Source of the DNA: an uncultured Campylobacter sp.
GTDB taxonomy: Bacteria > Campylobacterota > Campylobacteria > Campylobacterales > Campylobacteraceae
Length of the DNA: 64,000 bases
Assembly (NCBI RefSeq): GCF_938045205.1
Contig: NZ_CALIMY010000159.1
Location: 1 to 64,000, forward strand
Reading direction: 5' to 3'
Below are positions 27,534 to 36,665 of this stretch, in pieces. Both the position numbers and the translations under genes were made by a program. Under the pieces are notes generated by a model, which saw nothing but the letters and a program-made list of their open reading frames with translations, was not told the origin of the DNA and made no database searches. How positions within the stretch are numbered: the stretch's first letter is position 1; each line of letters begins with the position of its first letter.

Positions 27534-28536
27534 CGGTTTTCTCCGAAATTTGCGCTCTGATCTCCATGCTGCCTAGCTCGTAGCAGACCGGACAGCGGTG
27601 CGAGAAGAGCCCCACCGAGCTTTTGCATTTCGCGCAGGTGTAGCTAAAGCTAAGCCCCGCGTCCTCAAAGCCCGCGTCTTTCATAGCCATAAGCGCGTTG
27701 ATCTCAAAAATTTTACTCGCGCTCTGCGGCTTTTGATCGCTTTTTCCAAGCGCGTAAAAAAGCGCGCTGTACTCCGCATCCTGCGTATTTACCGCCGCAG
27801 GGAAATCATAGATCAGATCGATTGCCTGCTCGATCGGCGGGAAGCGGTCAAAGCCCTCCATAGGCTCTTTGTTTTTGATAAAAAGCTCCATACAAAATCG
27901 CCCCGCGCCTTTGAAGTTTAGCTTTGAAATTTTAGCGATCTTTTTATTAAACGGCGTATTGGCGTCGTTTGCGATGATCTGAGCGCGCTCGAACTGGCTT
28001 TGAGCATATACTTCGGCGTCCTGCTCGCGCAACGCGTCAAGCACCTCAAGCGCCTCATTAAAGCGCTTGAGCCGCTCGTAAATCACCGTAAGATGTGTAA
28101 GAGCCTCTTTGTTTCTCGGGCGCAGCTTCAGTGCCTGTAAAAACACCTCTTCGGCGCGCCCTAAAAAGCCCGCTTTGAAATATACGATACCGAGATTGGT
28201 AAGGATAAATTCCCTCTGCACGCCGCCGCTAGCCTTACTTAGCGCGATTAGATAAATTTCTATCGCGCGCTCGAAGTCGCCGCTTTTGACGAAAGAGCTA
28301 GCCAAAATTCCAAGCGTCGGGATGTCTATTTGCGGGCTTGCCAAAAGCTGTCTGTGCTCGGTGCTAAGCGCGTCTAGGGTGTCAAATTTTTTGATGAAAT
28401 TCTCTAGGCTCTGCCTCTCGTTTTTTTTAGAAAAAACTCCCCAAATGTAGCTTAGAATCGACACTAGCAAGATTATGCTTATCAGCATGATAAGCCCGAA
28501 AATCGGGTCGCGATCGTCTAAGAAAAAATTATCCAA
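27511..28536 (-). CDS. TPR membrane protein with C-terminal zinc ribbon (LapB-like)
   Basis: About 341 residues: an N-terminal membrane anchor (GLIMLISIILLVSILSYIWG), TPR-type helical repeats through the middle (AIEIYLIALSKA, NLGIVYFKAGFLGRAEEVF), and a C-terminal pair of CxxC motifs (CAKCKSS and HRCPVC) like the rubredoxin-type ribbon of LapB/YciM. I use the TTG at 28536, preceded by ACGAGGTTTGAT, because the longer TTG at 28566 lies inside the minus-strand -10 at 28566-28571. LapB in E. coli tunes LPS synthesis; a similar role here is only a possibility. Confidence 0.8.
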   Translation of the reverse strand: MDNFFLDDRDPIFGLIMLISIILLVSILSYIWGVFSKKNERQSLENFIKKFDTLDALSTEHRQLLASPQIDIPTLGILASSFVKSGDFERAIEIYLIALSKASGGVQREFILTNLGIVYFKAGFLGRAEEVFLQALKLRPRNKEALTHLTVIYERLKRFNEALEVLDALREQDAEVYAQSQFERAQIIANDANTPFNKKIAKISKLNFKGAGRFCMELFIKNKEPMEGFDRFPPIEQAIDLIYDFPAAVNTQDAEYSALFYALGKSDQKPQSASKIFEINALMAMKDAGFEDAGLSFSYTCAKCKSSVGLFSHRCPVCYELGSMEIRAQISEKTGEIGQTF

Positions 28537-28565
28537 ATCAAACCTCGTCGCAAAAATAAAGGGCA

Positions 28566-28589
28566 ATTATAGCAAAGTGCGGGTATAAT
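28566..28589. promoter_or_regulatory. Divergent promoters of the TPR gene and dnaG
   Basis: TATAAT occurs on the minus strand at 28571-28566 (GCTATAATTGCC) and on the plus strand at 28584-28589 (GGGTATAATTTCG), back to back, separated by 12 bases. The plus-strand -10 ends only seven bases before the dnaG ATG. Confidence 0.65.
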
Positions 28590-28596
28590 TTCGCTT

Positions 28597-30717
28597 ATGA
28601 TTAAAAACGAAAGCATAGAAAATCTGCTGGCTACCGTAGATATCGTAGACGTCGTAGAAAAATATGTCCCGCTTAAGCGTAGCGGCGCAAATTTCGTGGG
28701 CGTCTGCCCCTTTCACGACGATTCGCACCCAAGTATGAGCGTGAGTTCAAAGCTTGGAATTTTTCACTGCTTTTCGTGCAAAGCAGGCGGCAACGCGATT
28801 AAATTTATTCAAGATTACGAAAAGATAAGCTTCCCTGAAGCGGTCGAAAAGCTTGCGGGGATGTATAATTTCGCGCTGCAATACACCGGCGCTAAAGTCC
28901 AGGAGCGCAGCGAAGAGAAGAAGGTGCTCGGGATTTTAAACGCCTACTACCAAAGCTGCCTCTATCAAAACCCCGCCGCCGTAAAATACCTGCACGAGCG
29001 CGGCCTAAGCGATGCGACTATTCGCAAATTCGGCCTTGGCTACGCTGGAGCTAGCGCGCAGACGATCAGGGTTTTGCAAAACGAAGAAATTCCGCCGCAA
29101 GACGCGCTAAATGCGGGCGCGGTGAAGCAAAACGAGCGCGGGCTCTACGCTAGCTTCATCGAGCGCATTACCTTTCCGATCTACAACCACGCAAGCAAGC
29201 TCGTGGGCTTCGGCGGCCGCACGATAAGCGGCAACCCAGCCAAATACGTCAATTCGCCGCAGTGCGCGCTGTTTGATAAATCTAAAATTTTCTACGCGTT
29301 TGACCTTGCGAAAAAAAGCGCGATCGCTAAAAAAACCCTCATCATCACCGAGGGCTACATGGACGTCATCATGTTGCATCAAGCGGGCATCGACAACGCC
29401 GTAGCGGTGCTCGGCACGGCGCTGACGCCTGCTCATCTGCCACTTATAAAGCGCGCGGAGCTTAACGTCGTGCTTAGCTTCGACGGCGACGCCGCAGGCA
29501 TCAATGCGGCGATAAAATCGGCGCGGCTTTTGTGTCTGAATAAGATCGACTCAAGCGTCGCTATAATCGGCGGCGGTGCCGATCCTGCGGATATGATAGT
29601 CGCGGGCAAGGTGCGCGAGCTAGAGCAAATTTATGCTAGCGGCATGGAGAGCGGGGAGTTTCTGATCCGAAGAATCGCTAAAAAATACGACCTCGCCCGC
29701 CCCGTGCAAAAAGAGGCTGCGCTAAATGAGATCAAAGAATTTACCGCAGCGCTCGGTCCCGTATTAGCCGAGTCCTATCAGAGCCTAGTAGCGCAAATTT
29801 TAAACGTCTCGCCGGGCTCGTTTAATCTCTCTAGCGGCGGTAAAAATTTCGGCGCGGGCTTTGAGGAGCGAAATTTTAACGAGGGTGGGAGCTTCGGCCC
29901 TCGCGATTTCGGCGCTTACGGAGGGCACGGCGCAGACGGCGGGGGCTTAAACGGCGGAAATTTTATTCGCGCGCAAAACACGGCGCGCTACGAAAGCTCT
30001 GCGCCGCCTGCGGCTTCGACGAGGCTCGGGCGGACGCTACTGCGCCGCAAGGAGATCGCAGAGCTTCAGATCATAAAATCGATGCTGCTTGATGGCGAGA
30101 TGGCGGAGCTCGGGCTCGGCTGCTTGGAGCGGCGTGATTTTCGTATGCACGGCGATATTTTCGAGGCGTTTTTGGCTTTCGCTCGCAGCGGTGGGAATTT
30201 TAAAAATTTCATCATGGGCGAGGGCGGTAATGCGAATGGTAGCGCCTCCGAAAATTTTACTGCAGACGGCGCGGGAGAAAATTTTAACAGGGGCGAGGGC
30301 ATGAATTTAAAAGGCGGCGAAAGCTCTAGCGAGCAAAATTTTGACGGGCAAGCTTCCGCAGGCGCCGTAAATTTAAAAGGCTCCTCCGCGCAGCAGGGCG
30401 CAAACGGCGGCGAGAAGCAAGAAGTAAACAACGTCGCGAAGCAGGGCGAGAGGGAGGCCGCAGCTCAAAATATTCAAAGCGCTCAAAGCTTCCAAAATGC
30501 TCAAAACGCCGAAACTGAAGCCCGCGAAAATCTGCGCGCGCTTGCGCTGGACGATGAAATTTTGCCGATCGGCGGCGCAGCGCTTTTTAACGACGCGTGC
30601 AAAATTTTACGCCGCAACGCCCTGCAAGATCTGATGCAAAAGCTCAAAAACTCCGACGCGCCCGACAAGATCGAGCGAATCTTAGAGTATCAAAAAAAGA
30701 TCAATCAACTCAAGTAA
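28597..30717 (+). CDS. dnaG: DNA primase with two Gly/Asn-rich inserts
   Basis: Makes RNA primers at the replication fork. The zinc-binding domain has C-P-F-H and CFSCKAGG (residues ~38-65). The RNA-polymerase core carries GFGGRTISG, the TOPRIM Glu in LIITEGYMDVIML, and the Asp pair in LSFDGDAAG. The C-terminal helicase-binding region is interrupted: about residues 410-475 and 525-640 are Gly/Asn/Ser-rich low complexity. 706 residues against about 600 in C. jejuni. There is no ribosome-binding site before the ATG and the promoter -10 is very close, so the mRNA is probably leaderless. Confidence 0.96.
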   Translation: MIKNESIENLLATVDIVDVVEKYVPLKRSGANFVGVCPFHDDSHPSMSVSSKLGIFHCFSCKAGGNAIKFIQDYEKISFPEAVEKLAGMYNFALQYTGAKVQERSEEKKVLGILNAYYQSCLYQNPAAVKYLHERGLSDATIRKFGLGYAGASAQTIRVLQNEEIPPQDALNAGAVKQNERGLYASFIERITFPIYNHASKLVGFGGRTISGNPAKYVNSPQCALFDKSKIFYAFDLAKKSAIAKKTLIITEGYMDVIMLHQAGIDNAVAVLGTALTPAHLPLIKRAELNVVLSFDGDAAGINAAIKSARLLCLNKIDSSVAIIGGGADPADMIVAGKVRELEQIYASGMESGEFLIRRIAKKYDLARPVQKEAALNEIKEFTAALGPVLAESYQSLVAQILNVSPGSFNLSSGGKNFGAGFEERNFNEGGSFGPRDFGAYGGHGADGGGLNGGNFIRAQNTARYESSAPPAASTRLGRTLLRRKEIAELQIIKSMLLDGEMAELGLGCLERRDFRMHGDIFEAFLAFARSGGNFKNFIMGEGGNANGSASENFTADGAGENFNRGEGMNLKGGESSSEQNFDGQASAGAVNLKGSSAQQGANGGEKQEVNNVAKQGEREAAAQNIQSAQSFQNAQNAETEARENLRALALDDEILPIGGAALFNDACKILRRNALQDLMQKLKNSDAPDKIERILEYQKKINQLK

Positions 30718-30726
30718 AGGAACGAA

Positions 30727-31710
30727 ATGAAGGCATTGGCGCTCTTTAGCGGCGGGCTTGACTCCATGCTCGCAGTCAAACTCATCGTCTTGCAAGGCAT
30801 CGAGGTACTCGCGCTGAATATGGATATCGGATTTAGTGGCAAGGATGATAAGAGCGAGATCATGCGCCGCAGAGCCGCAGCCGCGGGGGCGGATTTTAAA
30901 AGCGTCGATATCAGAAGCGAATATCTGCAGCAGGTGCTTTTCGAGCCCAAATACGGCTACGGCAAGCACTTCAACCCCTGCATCGACTGCCACGGATATA
31001 TGTTTAAGACTGCGCTTGCGATGCTGCAAAGCGAAGGGGCGAGCTTCATCATCACGGGCGAGGTGCTCGGACAGCGCCCGATGAGCCAGCGCGCGCAGGC
31101 TCTAGCTCAGGTCGGTGGGCTTAGCGGCGATGAGGAGGGGCTGATCCTACGCCCGCTGTGCGCGAAACTGCTGCCGCCCACGACGCCCGAGATCAAGGGC
31201 TGGATCGATCGCGACGCGCTACTTGACATCAGCGGGCGCGGGCGCACTAAGCAGATGCAGCTGGCGGCGGAGTTCGGCTTTGAGGATTACGAAACGCCAG
31301 CGGGAGGCTGTCTACTGACCGTGCAGAGCTTTAGCGAGCGGATCAAGGATGCGGTAAAATTTGAAAAGATCGAAACGCCTGAGGACGCTGAAATTTTAAA
31401 ATTTGGACGCCATCTGCGCTTGCCGGGCGGCGCCAAGCTCATAATCGGACGCGACGAGAGCGACAACAAAAAGCTTGCCGCAGTGCAAAATCCGAAATTT
31501 AGCGAGATAAAATTTAAAGACAACGTCGTGGGCGCGCTAAGCCTGCTAAGTAGGGGCGCGAGCGAGACGGATAGAGAGCTTGCGGCGAGACTGGCGCTAA
31601 CATACGCCAAAACGGACGCCGCGCGCCGCTACGCCCTGCTCATAGAGGGTAGCGAGCTGAGCACGAGCCCCTTTGAGAGCAAGGATGCCGCGCGCGAGTA
31701 TTTTGTATGA
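30727..31710 (+). CDS. PP-loop ATPase, tRNA-thiolation-like
   Basis: A 327-residue protein. The N-terminal PP-loop ALFSGGLDSMLAVKL resembles MnmA/ThiI-type ATP pyrophosphatases. The central C-x2-C-type site in NPCIDCHGYMFKTA and the later PAGGCLLT give conserved cysteines. The C-terminal ~100 residues (LRLPGGAKLIIGRDESDN) look like the NFACT-R/DUF814 RNA-binding domain. It is annotated in Campylobacter as an argininosuccinate-synthase-like or MnmA-like protein. The exact tRNA target is unknown. It starts 10 bases after dnaG (TAAAGGAACGAA) and is co-transcribed. Confidence 0.8.
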   Translation: MKALALFSGGLDSMLAVKLIVLQGIEVLALNMDIGFSGKDDKSEIMRRRAAAAGADFKSVDIRSEYLQQVLFEPKYGYGKHFNPCIDCHGYMFKTALAMLQSEGASFIITGEVLGQRPMSQRAQALAQVGGLSGDEEGLILRPLCAKLLPPTTPEIKGWIDRDALLDISGRGRTKQMQLAAEFGFEDYETPAGGCLLTVQSFSERIKDAVKFEKIETPEDAEILKFGRHLRLPGGAKLIIGRDESDNKKLAAVQNPKFSEIKFKDNVVGALSLLSRGASETDRELAARLALTYAKTDAARRYALLIEGSELSTSPFESKDAAREYFV

Positions 31711-31747
31711 TAAGCCATGTCAATAAATATAGGGATTGGAGTGCAAT

Positions 31748-32323
31748 ATGAAGCTTGAACGTTTTCCCGGTATAAATATTATAGTTGAAGAAAAACGTGT
31801 TGTTTTTGAATTAAAAATTAAAAACCAAAAATCTGTATATATGTGCCACCCATTTACAAATAACACTGGAGATATTGCGTTTGTTGATAGCATAAAATTC
31901 TTAGAATTATGACGTAATAGTAAAATTGATGCAGATAAAGAAATAAGCAATAAAACGGAAGATGGTTAGCGAGGCGATTACAAATATAGTTGGGCAGAAA
32001 AGGGTTTTAAGCACGACCTTGACAATCCTGCACCATTGGCTAGAGTTTGCTGCTATTCTGATGAGTATTATGCACCAATAAAAGCAAGATGTATTCCGTT
32101 TTTTAAAAAGGAATATGTGAAAGAAATAAAGTACGCTTGTTCATTTTCTGATGGAATAACGCGTACTATTTGGCTGCTTTCTAATGGAGCAAAATCATTT
32201 CCAGTACATTTAAGCTCCTCCGATGAGACAAAAATATTGGCAAAATTTGCAGGTATTACAGAAAATTCTTATTATATAAAGATAGAAATTCAAAGTGAAC
32301 TGAATTTATGGGATAAGAAATGA
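31748..32323 (+). pseudogene. AT-rich pseudogene with two in-frame stops
   Basis: One continuous frame from ATG 31748 (GGAG six bases upstream) to TGA 32321-32323, broken only by TGA at 31910-31912 and TAG at 31967-31969. Without the stops it would encode about 191 residues, starting MKLERFPGINIIVEEKRVVF and ending IEIQSELNLWDKK. The base composition is much more AT-rich than the surrounding genes, which suggests transfer. No family is recognised. The part after the second stop (from 32036) has no ribosome-binding site. Confidence 0.75.
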
Positions 32324-32424
32324 TATATAAAATTTTAGTCATAAATTTATGGAATTTTAGTTAAAATCCTTCTATCAAAATTTCGCGTAAAAGCTCTGCG
32401 AAAATGTCAAATTTAGGAGAATCC

Positions 32425-33432
32425 TTGAAGCTTCAAATGTCCTTGATGTCGGTTGCCTGCGTCGTAATCATCCTGGCTGGTCTTAAAGCCGCGCAGGCTA
32501 TCGTCGTGCCATTTTTGCTAGCTATTTTCATCACGGTGCTCGTCTCGCCGCTGGTGCTCTACGTCCAAAAGATCCGCGTCGGGCGCGTCTTTAGTTTCCT
32601 CATCATTACCTTTGCCTTCGTGGCGATTATAGTGTTTTTCGGCGCAGTCATCTTCGATGCGATCAAGGAGTTTTCAGCGCGCCTACCCGAGCTGCAAGCA
32701 AAATTTGAAGAGGTGCTAGGAGGCGTGAGTGCGAAGCTCTCTCGATTCGGCATAGAGCTTAACGTCGCAAGCCTAGGCATCGATCCGAGCGAAGCCGCCG
32801 CACAGCTATCTGCACTACTGCGCAAAACAGGCTCGATAGTCTCGACGGGATTTTTCATTTTTATAATGGTTTCATTTATGGTCTTTGAGAGCTCTGTGAT
32901 CGACGAAAAAATCCGTTATTTTTCGCAAAGTAGCCGCGCTACGCACACTTTCGTGAAGAAATTCGCCTCCAGCCTAAAAAAATATCTGTTAATCAAAACT
33001 ATCGCTTCAGCTTGCACCGGTGCGCTCATCGGGCTCGGGCTGTGGGCTCTTAGTGTCCCATATGCCGCGCTGTGGGGGATTTTAGCTTTCGTACTAAATT
33101 TCATCCCTACCATTGGCTCGATCGTAGCGGTCTTTCCGACGCTTTTCGTGACGCTAGCTACGATGGATATAAGCTCTAGCATCTGGACTATCGCAATCTA
33201 TTTAGTCGTAAACGTAGCGATCGGAAATATCATCGAGCCGCGATTTTTAGGGCAAGGGCTCGGGCTTTCAACGATCAGCGTACTTGCGGGGCTACTGCTG
33301 TGGGGCTTCGTGCTTGGTATCGGCGGGCTATTTTTGGCTGTGCCGCTTACGATGAGCTTACAAATCGCGCTTGCCTCAAACGACAAAACACGCTTCATCG
33401 CGACCCTATTAAGCAACAAGGTCGAGAGATAA
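32425..33432 (+). CDS. AI-2E/PerM-family transporter
   Basis: About 335 residues with the eight-segment layout of the AI-2E transporter (PerM/TqsA) family, including IVVPFLLAIFITVLVSPLV near the N-terminus, a periplasmic helical region (about 85-140), and the conserved C-terminal ALWGILAFVLNFIPTIGSI and GNIIEPRFLGQGLGLS. The substrate is uncertain; members export quorum signals or exchange ions. I prefer the TTG at 32425 (AGGAG five bases upstream) to the ATG at 32404, which has no ribosome-binding site. Confidence 0.88.
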   Translation: MKLQMSLMSVACVVIILAGLKAAQAIVVPFLLAIFITVLVSPLVLYVQKIRVGRVFSFLIITFAFVAIIVFFGAVIFDAIKEFSARLPELQAKFEEVLGGVSAKLSRFGIELNVASLGIDPSEAAAQLSALLRKTGSIVSTGFFIFIMVSFMVFESSVIDEKIRYFSQSSRATHTFVKKFASSLKKYLLIKTIASACTGALIGLGLWALSVPYAALWGILAFVLNFIPTIGSIVAVFPTLFVTLATMDISSSIWTIAIYLVVNVAIGNIIEPRFLGQGLGLSTISVLAGLLLWGFVLGIGGLFLAVPLTMSLQIALASNDKTRFIATLLSNKVER

Positions 33433-33436
33433 AGCG

Positions 33437-33452
33437 AAATTCCGCGGAATTT
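33437..33452. repeat. Palindrome AAATTCCGCGGAATTT, copy 2
   Basis: Identical to 2180-2195 and again placed directly after a stop codon (transporter stop at 33432). Confidence 0.6.
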
Positions 33453-33533
33453 TAAAATTCTATGAATTCTAACTTGAGCGCGCTCAAGAGTATTTTTGTC
33501 TCTTTTAGATAAAATCCGTCCAAAGGATCAAAT

Positions 33534-33893
33534 ATGACGAGCGAAAAATTTATTTACGAAATAAACACGGTGACGAAATTTATCCAAATTTACTGCGATG
33601 GTAAGCATACGGAGGCGCTCAAAAAAGATGGTGCCGTGCTTCATGACTACAAAGACGATAAGGGGCTTGTGCAAACGCACTTTCATCTCTGTAGCGACTG
33701 CGAGCGGATGCTACGCTATGCCTACGCGCGCCTTGGTGCCTGCCCGCATACCGAAAAGCCACGCTGTCACCACTGCCCGCATCCGTGCTACGAGCGTGAA
33801 ATGTGGGTAAATATGGCTAAGATGATGAAATATAGTGGTATGAAGCTTGGGCTTACGAAGATCAAAAAGCTTTTTTCGTTTAAAAAAAGCTAA
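33534..33893 (+). CDS. YgbA-like nitrous oxide-stimulated promoter family protein
   Basis: A 119-residue cytosolic protein of the YgbA family (named for a nitric/nitrous-oxide-responsive promoter in E. coli). The diagnostic part is its cysteine-rich block: HLCSDCERMLRYAYARL, then ACPHTEKPRCHHCPHPCY. The cysteines may bind a metal or Fe-S cluster. The start has AAAGGATCAAAT. Upstream near 33510 GATAAAATCC is a -10 candidate. The biochemical role is unknown. Confidence 0.85.
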   Translation: MTSEKFIYEINTVTKFIQIYCDGKHTEALKKDGAVLHDYKDDKGLVQTHFHLCSDCERMLRYAYARLGACPHTEKPRCHHCPHPCYEREMWVNMAKMMKYSGMKLGLTKIKKLFSFKKS

Positions 33894-33931
33894 TTTGTAC
33901 GGGCAATTTAGCTTGAGTTTGCGGGTAAAAT

Positions 33932-34117
33932 TTATCTTTGCAAGCTCGCTTCATCCTTATGCAAAAAAGTATAAAAAAGCGGCGTGAGAACAAGCGCAAA
34001 AAAGATATAAAAATCAATCAAAATACTAAATTTTAGCGCGTAAAATTCTGCCTTGCAAACGCAAATCCTCCGCAATCCTTGATAATAAATAATTAAATTT
34101 GAGTTTATAGTTTTAAG
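33932..34117 (-). pseudogene. Possible membrane-protein gene remnant
   Basis: Minus-strand frame of about 61 codons with no good start, ending with a strongly hydrophobic stretch (SILIDFYIFFALVLTPLFYT) and a charged tail. It overlaps the likely promoter of the next gene. It may be the tail of a lost transporter gene; chance is possible. Confidence 0.25.
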
Positions 34118-34147
34118 TTAGAATTGTACCCAATCAAAGGAGAAAAT

Positions 34148-34924
34148 ATGAAGGTCATTACCATCGCGGTCGTTAACGGCAGGGTCGTAAACGAAAAGGA
34201 ATTAATCGCGTCTATAGCCGATTATGACGATTTTACCGCGGTTGCCGAACAACTCCGCAAAGGGCTGAAATCGAGGTATTTTACATCTAGAGAGCATGCG
34301 AGGATCTATAAAAAAATCAGTGTCGAGACGGGCTTTAGGCGCGTGCGATTCGACTACAAACCTTATAAAGATAAAATTTCAAACCTTATTGCCGAGGGCT
34401 ACACCGTCAAGGCGATCTTAAAAAAGATCGGCGAGGAGGACGAAGCGTTCAAAAACGCCGTTACTGCACCCGGGCTTACGCACTTCATCTCCGTGACGTT
34501 CAAAGATGAAAAAACAAGACTTCGCGCAACCGCCAAAAAAAGCGAGGATTTCTTATACGCATATCGCTTCGAGATCAAGAAAATGCATTTCCAAGGCGTT
34601 AGCAATAAAGAAATTTTAAAATATATGAAAGCTCATTACGAAAAGGATTTTGCCAAAGTAAGCGAGCGCGATCTGGCAGCTTTTATCGAGGCAAACGCAG
34701 TGCTGGATACCGACCGCAAACTCTCGCTGTATAAAAAGCCGAGCCTTTATGATCCGCATTTTAGCGAGATTATGAAGCTTTACGCAAGCGGTATGCGAGT
34801 CTATGATATCTGGAAGACGCTTAAAGCCAAATACCCCGAGTTAGCCAAGCTTCAGGCGCCGAGCCTTTATCAATTCATCGCAAACAACGCCCTTGGCAAA
34901 GCCAAATATATGCAAAAAGACTGA
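34148..34924 (+). CDS. Helical three-repeat protein of unknown function
   Basis: 258 residues, no signal or membrane segment. Three copies of a ~45-residue helical unit at about 74-117, 140-184 and 204-248, spaced by ~65 residues. Each has I-x2-(L/M)-x3-G at its first helix (ISNLIAEG, IKKMHFQG, IMKLYASG), then an I-(L/W)-K helix (KAILKKI, KEILKYM, YDIWKTL), and ends in L-x2-FI. The G-containing turn between helices resembles a helix-turn-helix. I do not recognise the family. The start at 34148 has AAAGGAGAAAAT; the in-frame frame from 34124 lacks one. It lies in single-gene context. Confidence 0.75.
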   Translation: MKVITIAVVNGRVVNEKELIASIADYDDFTAVAEQLRKGLKSRYFTSREHARIYKKISVETGFRRVRFDYKPYKDKISNLIAEGYTVKAILKKIGEEDEAFKNAVTAPGLTHFISVTFKDEKTRLRATAKKSEDFLYAYRFEIKKMHFQGVSNKEILKYMKAHYEKDFAKVSERDLAAFIEANAVLDTDRKLSLYKKPSLYDPHFSEIMKLYASGMRVYDIWKTLKAKYPELAKLQAPSLYQFIANNALGKAKYMQKD

Positions 34925-35005
34925 TATGCCCGTGCTTTTTGTAAATTTTACTTTCAAATTTAAAATTTCGCCGCGATAAAATCGATGAAAGCCGGTGAAA
35001 TTTCT

Positions 35006-35551
35006 ATGAAAACCTGCGTCATTCTCTGCGGCGGTAAAAGCTCGCGTTTCGGCAGCGATAAAACGCTGTTTCCATTCCGCGGGCATCCCAGCATGACGCA
35101 CTTTCTTTTTTCGCGCTTAAACCGCGAGTTTGAGCGGGTTTTCGCCTGCGCCAAAACCTCTAAATTTAACCCGCCGCTTCCTATGATCTACGACGAATTT
35201 GAGGAATTTTCGCCGATGGGCGCGCTGTATTCGGCGCTAAAGCCCTTTAGAGGCGAGCGCATTTTTATCATCCCCGCCGACATGCCTTTTGTAGAAATTT
35301 CCACCATTCGCGCTCTTAGCGAGCAAGAGGGGCAAATTTGCGTAGCGGGCGACGAGGCGCACAGACATAGCCTGTGCGGATTTTTTGACGCAGCTCTCGC
35401 GCCGCGCGCGCTTGAGCTCTACCGCGCGAAAGAGCACAAGATCGGTGCGCTCATTGGATCTGCAAATTCCAAAGTGCTAAATTTCAAAAATAAAGAGCAG
35501 TTTTTAAATATAAATTATCAAAACGATTTAAAGGGCGTATATGAAATTTAA
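35006..35551 (+). CDS. mobA: Molybdenum cofactor guanylyltransferase
   Basis: Attaches GMP to molybdopterin to make the guanine dinucleotide cofactor. The N-terminal nucleotide-binding motif is LCGGKSSRFGSDK, followed by FSPMGALYSAL and the metal-binding IIPADMPF. About 181 residues, normal for the family. An in-frame ATG exists at 34985, but the sequence from 35006 matches the family start. It overlaps pldA by 11 bases. Confidence 0.92.
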   Translation: MKTCVILCGGKSSRFGSDKTLFPFRGHPSMTHFLFSRLNREFERVFACAKTSKFNPPLPMIYDEFEEFSPMGALYSALKPFRGERIFIIPADMPFVEISTIRALSEQEGQICVAGDEAHRHSLCGFFDAALAPRALELYRAKEHKIGALIGSANSKVLNFKNKEQFLNINYQNDLKGVYEI

Positions 35552-36665
35552 AGCTTTAGCGCTCGCGCTTTGCGCCATGAGTCTAGCCGCGCAAGATCTC
35601 TCCGAACTATACGCAAAGGCTAGCGAATACGAGGCCAAGGGCGATTACAAAAACGCGATGATCTATTACAAAAAGATCGCCGCGGTAAGTCTGGCGGAAA
35701 GGGGCGAAAAGTCGCGCCGAAAAGTCGCAGAAAATTCTACCTCGTCCGCAGAAAACCGCGCTTCGCACGACGATATCGCCGTTTTAAACTCCGCTGAGTC
35801 GCAAAATTCTTTCGCACAAAATTCCTCCGCGCCGAAACCCACTTCGTCAAATTTCACAGACGCAGGCTCGGCTGCGTCAGGCTCTGCGTCAAATTTAGAA
35901 TCATCGAATTCCGCCTCGCTCTCGCAGAATTCCGCTGCGTTGGATTCCGCGCCGCAAGGCGAGCAAAATAGCCGAAATTTCGGATTTTTAGGGCTTAAAT
36001 ACTACGAGCCGATCTATATGCTTTTCACCCACGATTTCAGCAAAAAGCCCGATCGTAAGGCGGATGAGCTGCATTTTGAGTTTAGCTTCGAGCGCCCGAT
36101 CACATACGACGCGCTGGGACTTGGAGAGAAAATTTCATTCGCTTACGCGCAAAATTCCTGGTGGCAGATCACGCAGGATAGCGCCCCCTTTCGCGAAAGC
36201 AACTATCGCCCCGAGCTATACGTTAGCGCGCCGGTACCGTTTGCAGATGAGCTAAAAATAGGTGCTCTGCATGAGTCAAACGGCAAAGGCGGCGCAGAAT
36301 CGCGCTCGTGGAATAGGCTCTACGCGCAAAGCACGTGGAGTGCGGGCGGATTTTCGATCACCCCCAGAGCCTGGTATGCCTTTTGGCTGGACCGCACGAA
36401 CGAGGACATAGCGGATTATATGGGCTACGGCGATCTGCGCGCATCATACACCTTCGGCAAGCAGCGACTTAGCGCTCTGTGGCGAAATAACCTACATTTT
36501 GACGGCAGTAACCGCGGCGCGATCGAGCTGAACTACAGCTTTCCGATCTTTAATAGCGGATTTTACGGCTATCTGCGCTACTTCAACGGCTACGGCGAGA
36601 GCCTCTCGGATTACAAACGCAGCGTCAATAAGATCGGCATCGGGCTTTCGTTCGTAGAATTTTAA
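35541..36665 (+). CDS. pldA: Outer-membrane phospholipase A
   Basis: Calcium-dependent phospholipase A of the outer membrane. It has an N-terminal signal peptide (MKFKALALALCAMSLAA), one TPR-like unit (YAKASEYEAKGDYKNAMIYY), a low-complexity Ser/Asn/Ala linker (about 60-145), and the 12-strand barrel domain (148-374). The catalytic residues known from E. coli OMPLA are visible: His244 and Ser246 in HESNG, and Asn258 in SRSWNR. It ends in Phe as outer-membrane barrels do. The linker is longer than in C. jejuni PldA. Confidence 0.94.
   Translation: MKFKALALALCAMSLAAQDLSELYAKASEYEAKGDYKNAMIYYKKIAAVSLAERGEKSRRKVAENSTSSAENRASHDDIAVLNSAESQNSFAQNSSAPKPTSSNFTDAGSAASGSASNLESSNSASLSQNSAALDSAPQGEQNSRNFGFLGLKYYEPIYMLFTHDFSKKPDRKADELHFEFSFERPITYDALGLGEKISFAYAQNSWWQITQDSAPFRESNYRPELYVSAPVPFADELKIGALHESNGKGGAESRSWNRLYAQSTWSAGGFSITPRAWYAFWLDRTNEDIADYMGYGDLRASYTFGKQRLSALWRNNLHFDGSNRGAIELNYSFPIFNSGFYGYLRYFNGYGESLSDYKRSVNKIGIGLSFVEF

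Noticed and set aside
31910..31969. Stop-codon recoding (selenocysteine or suppression) in the AT-rich frame
   Set aside because: Two different stop codons within 60 bases and no SECIS-like hairpin; a dead gene is simpler.
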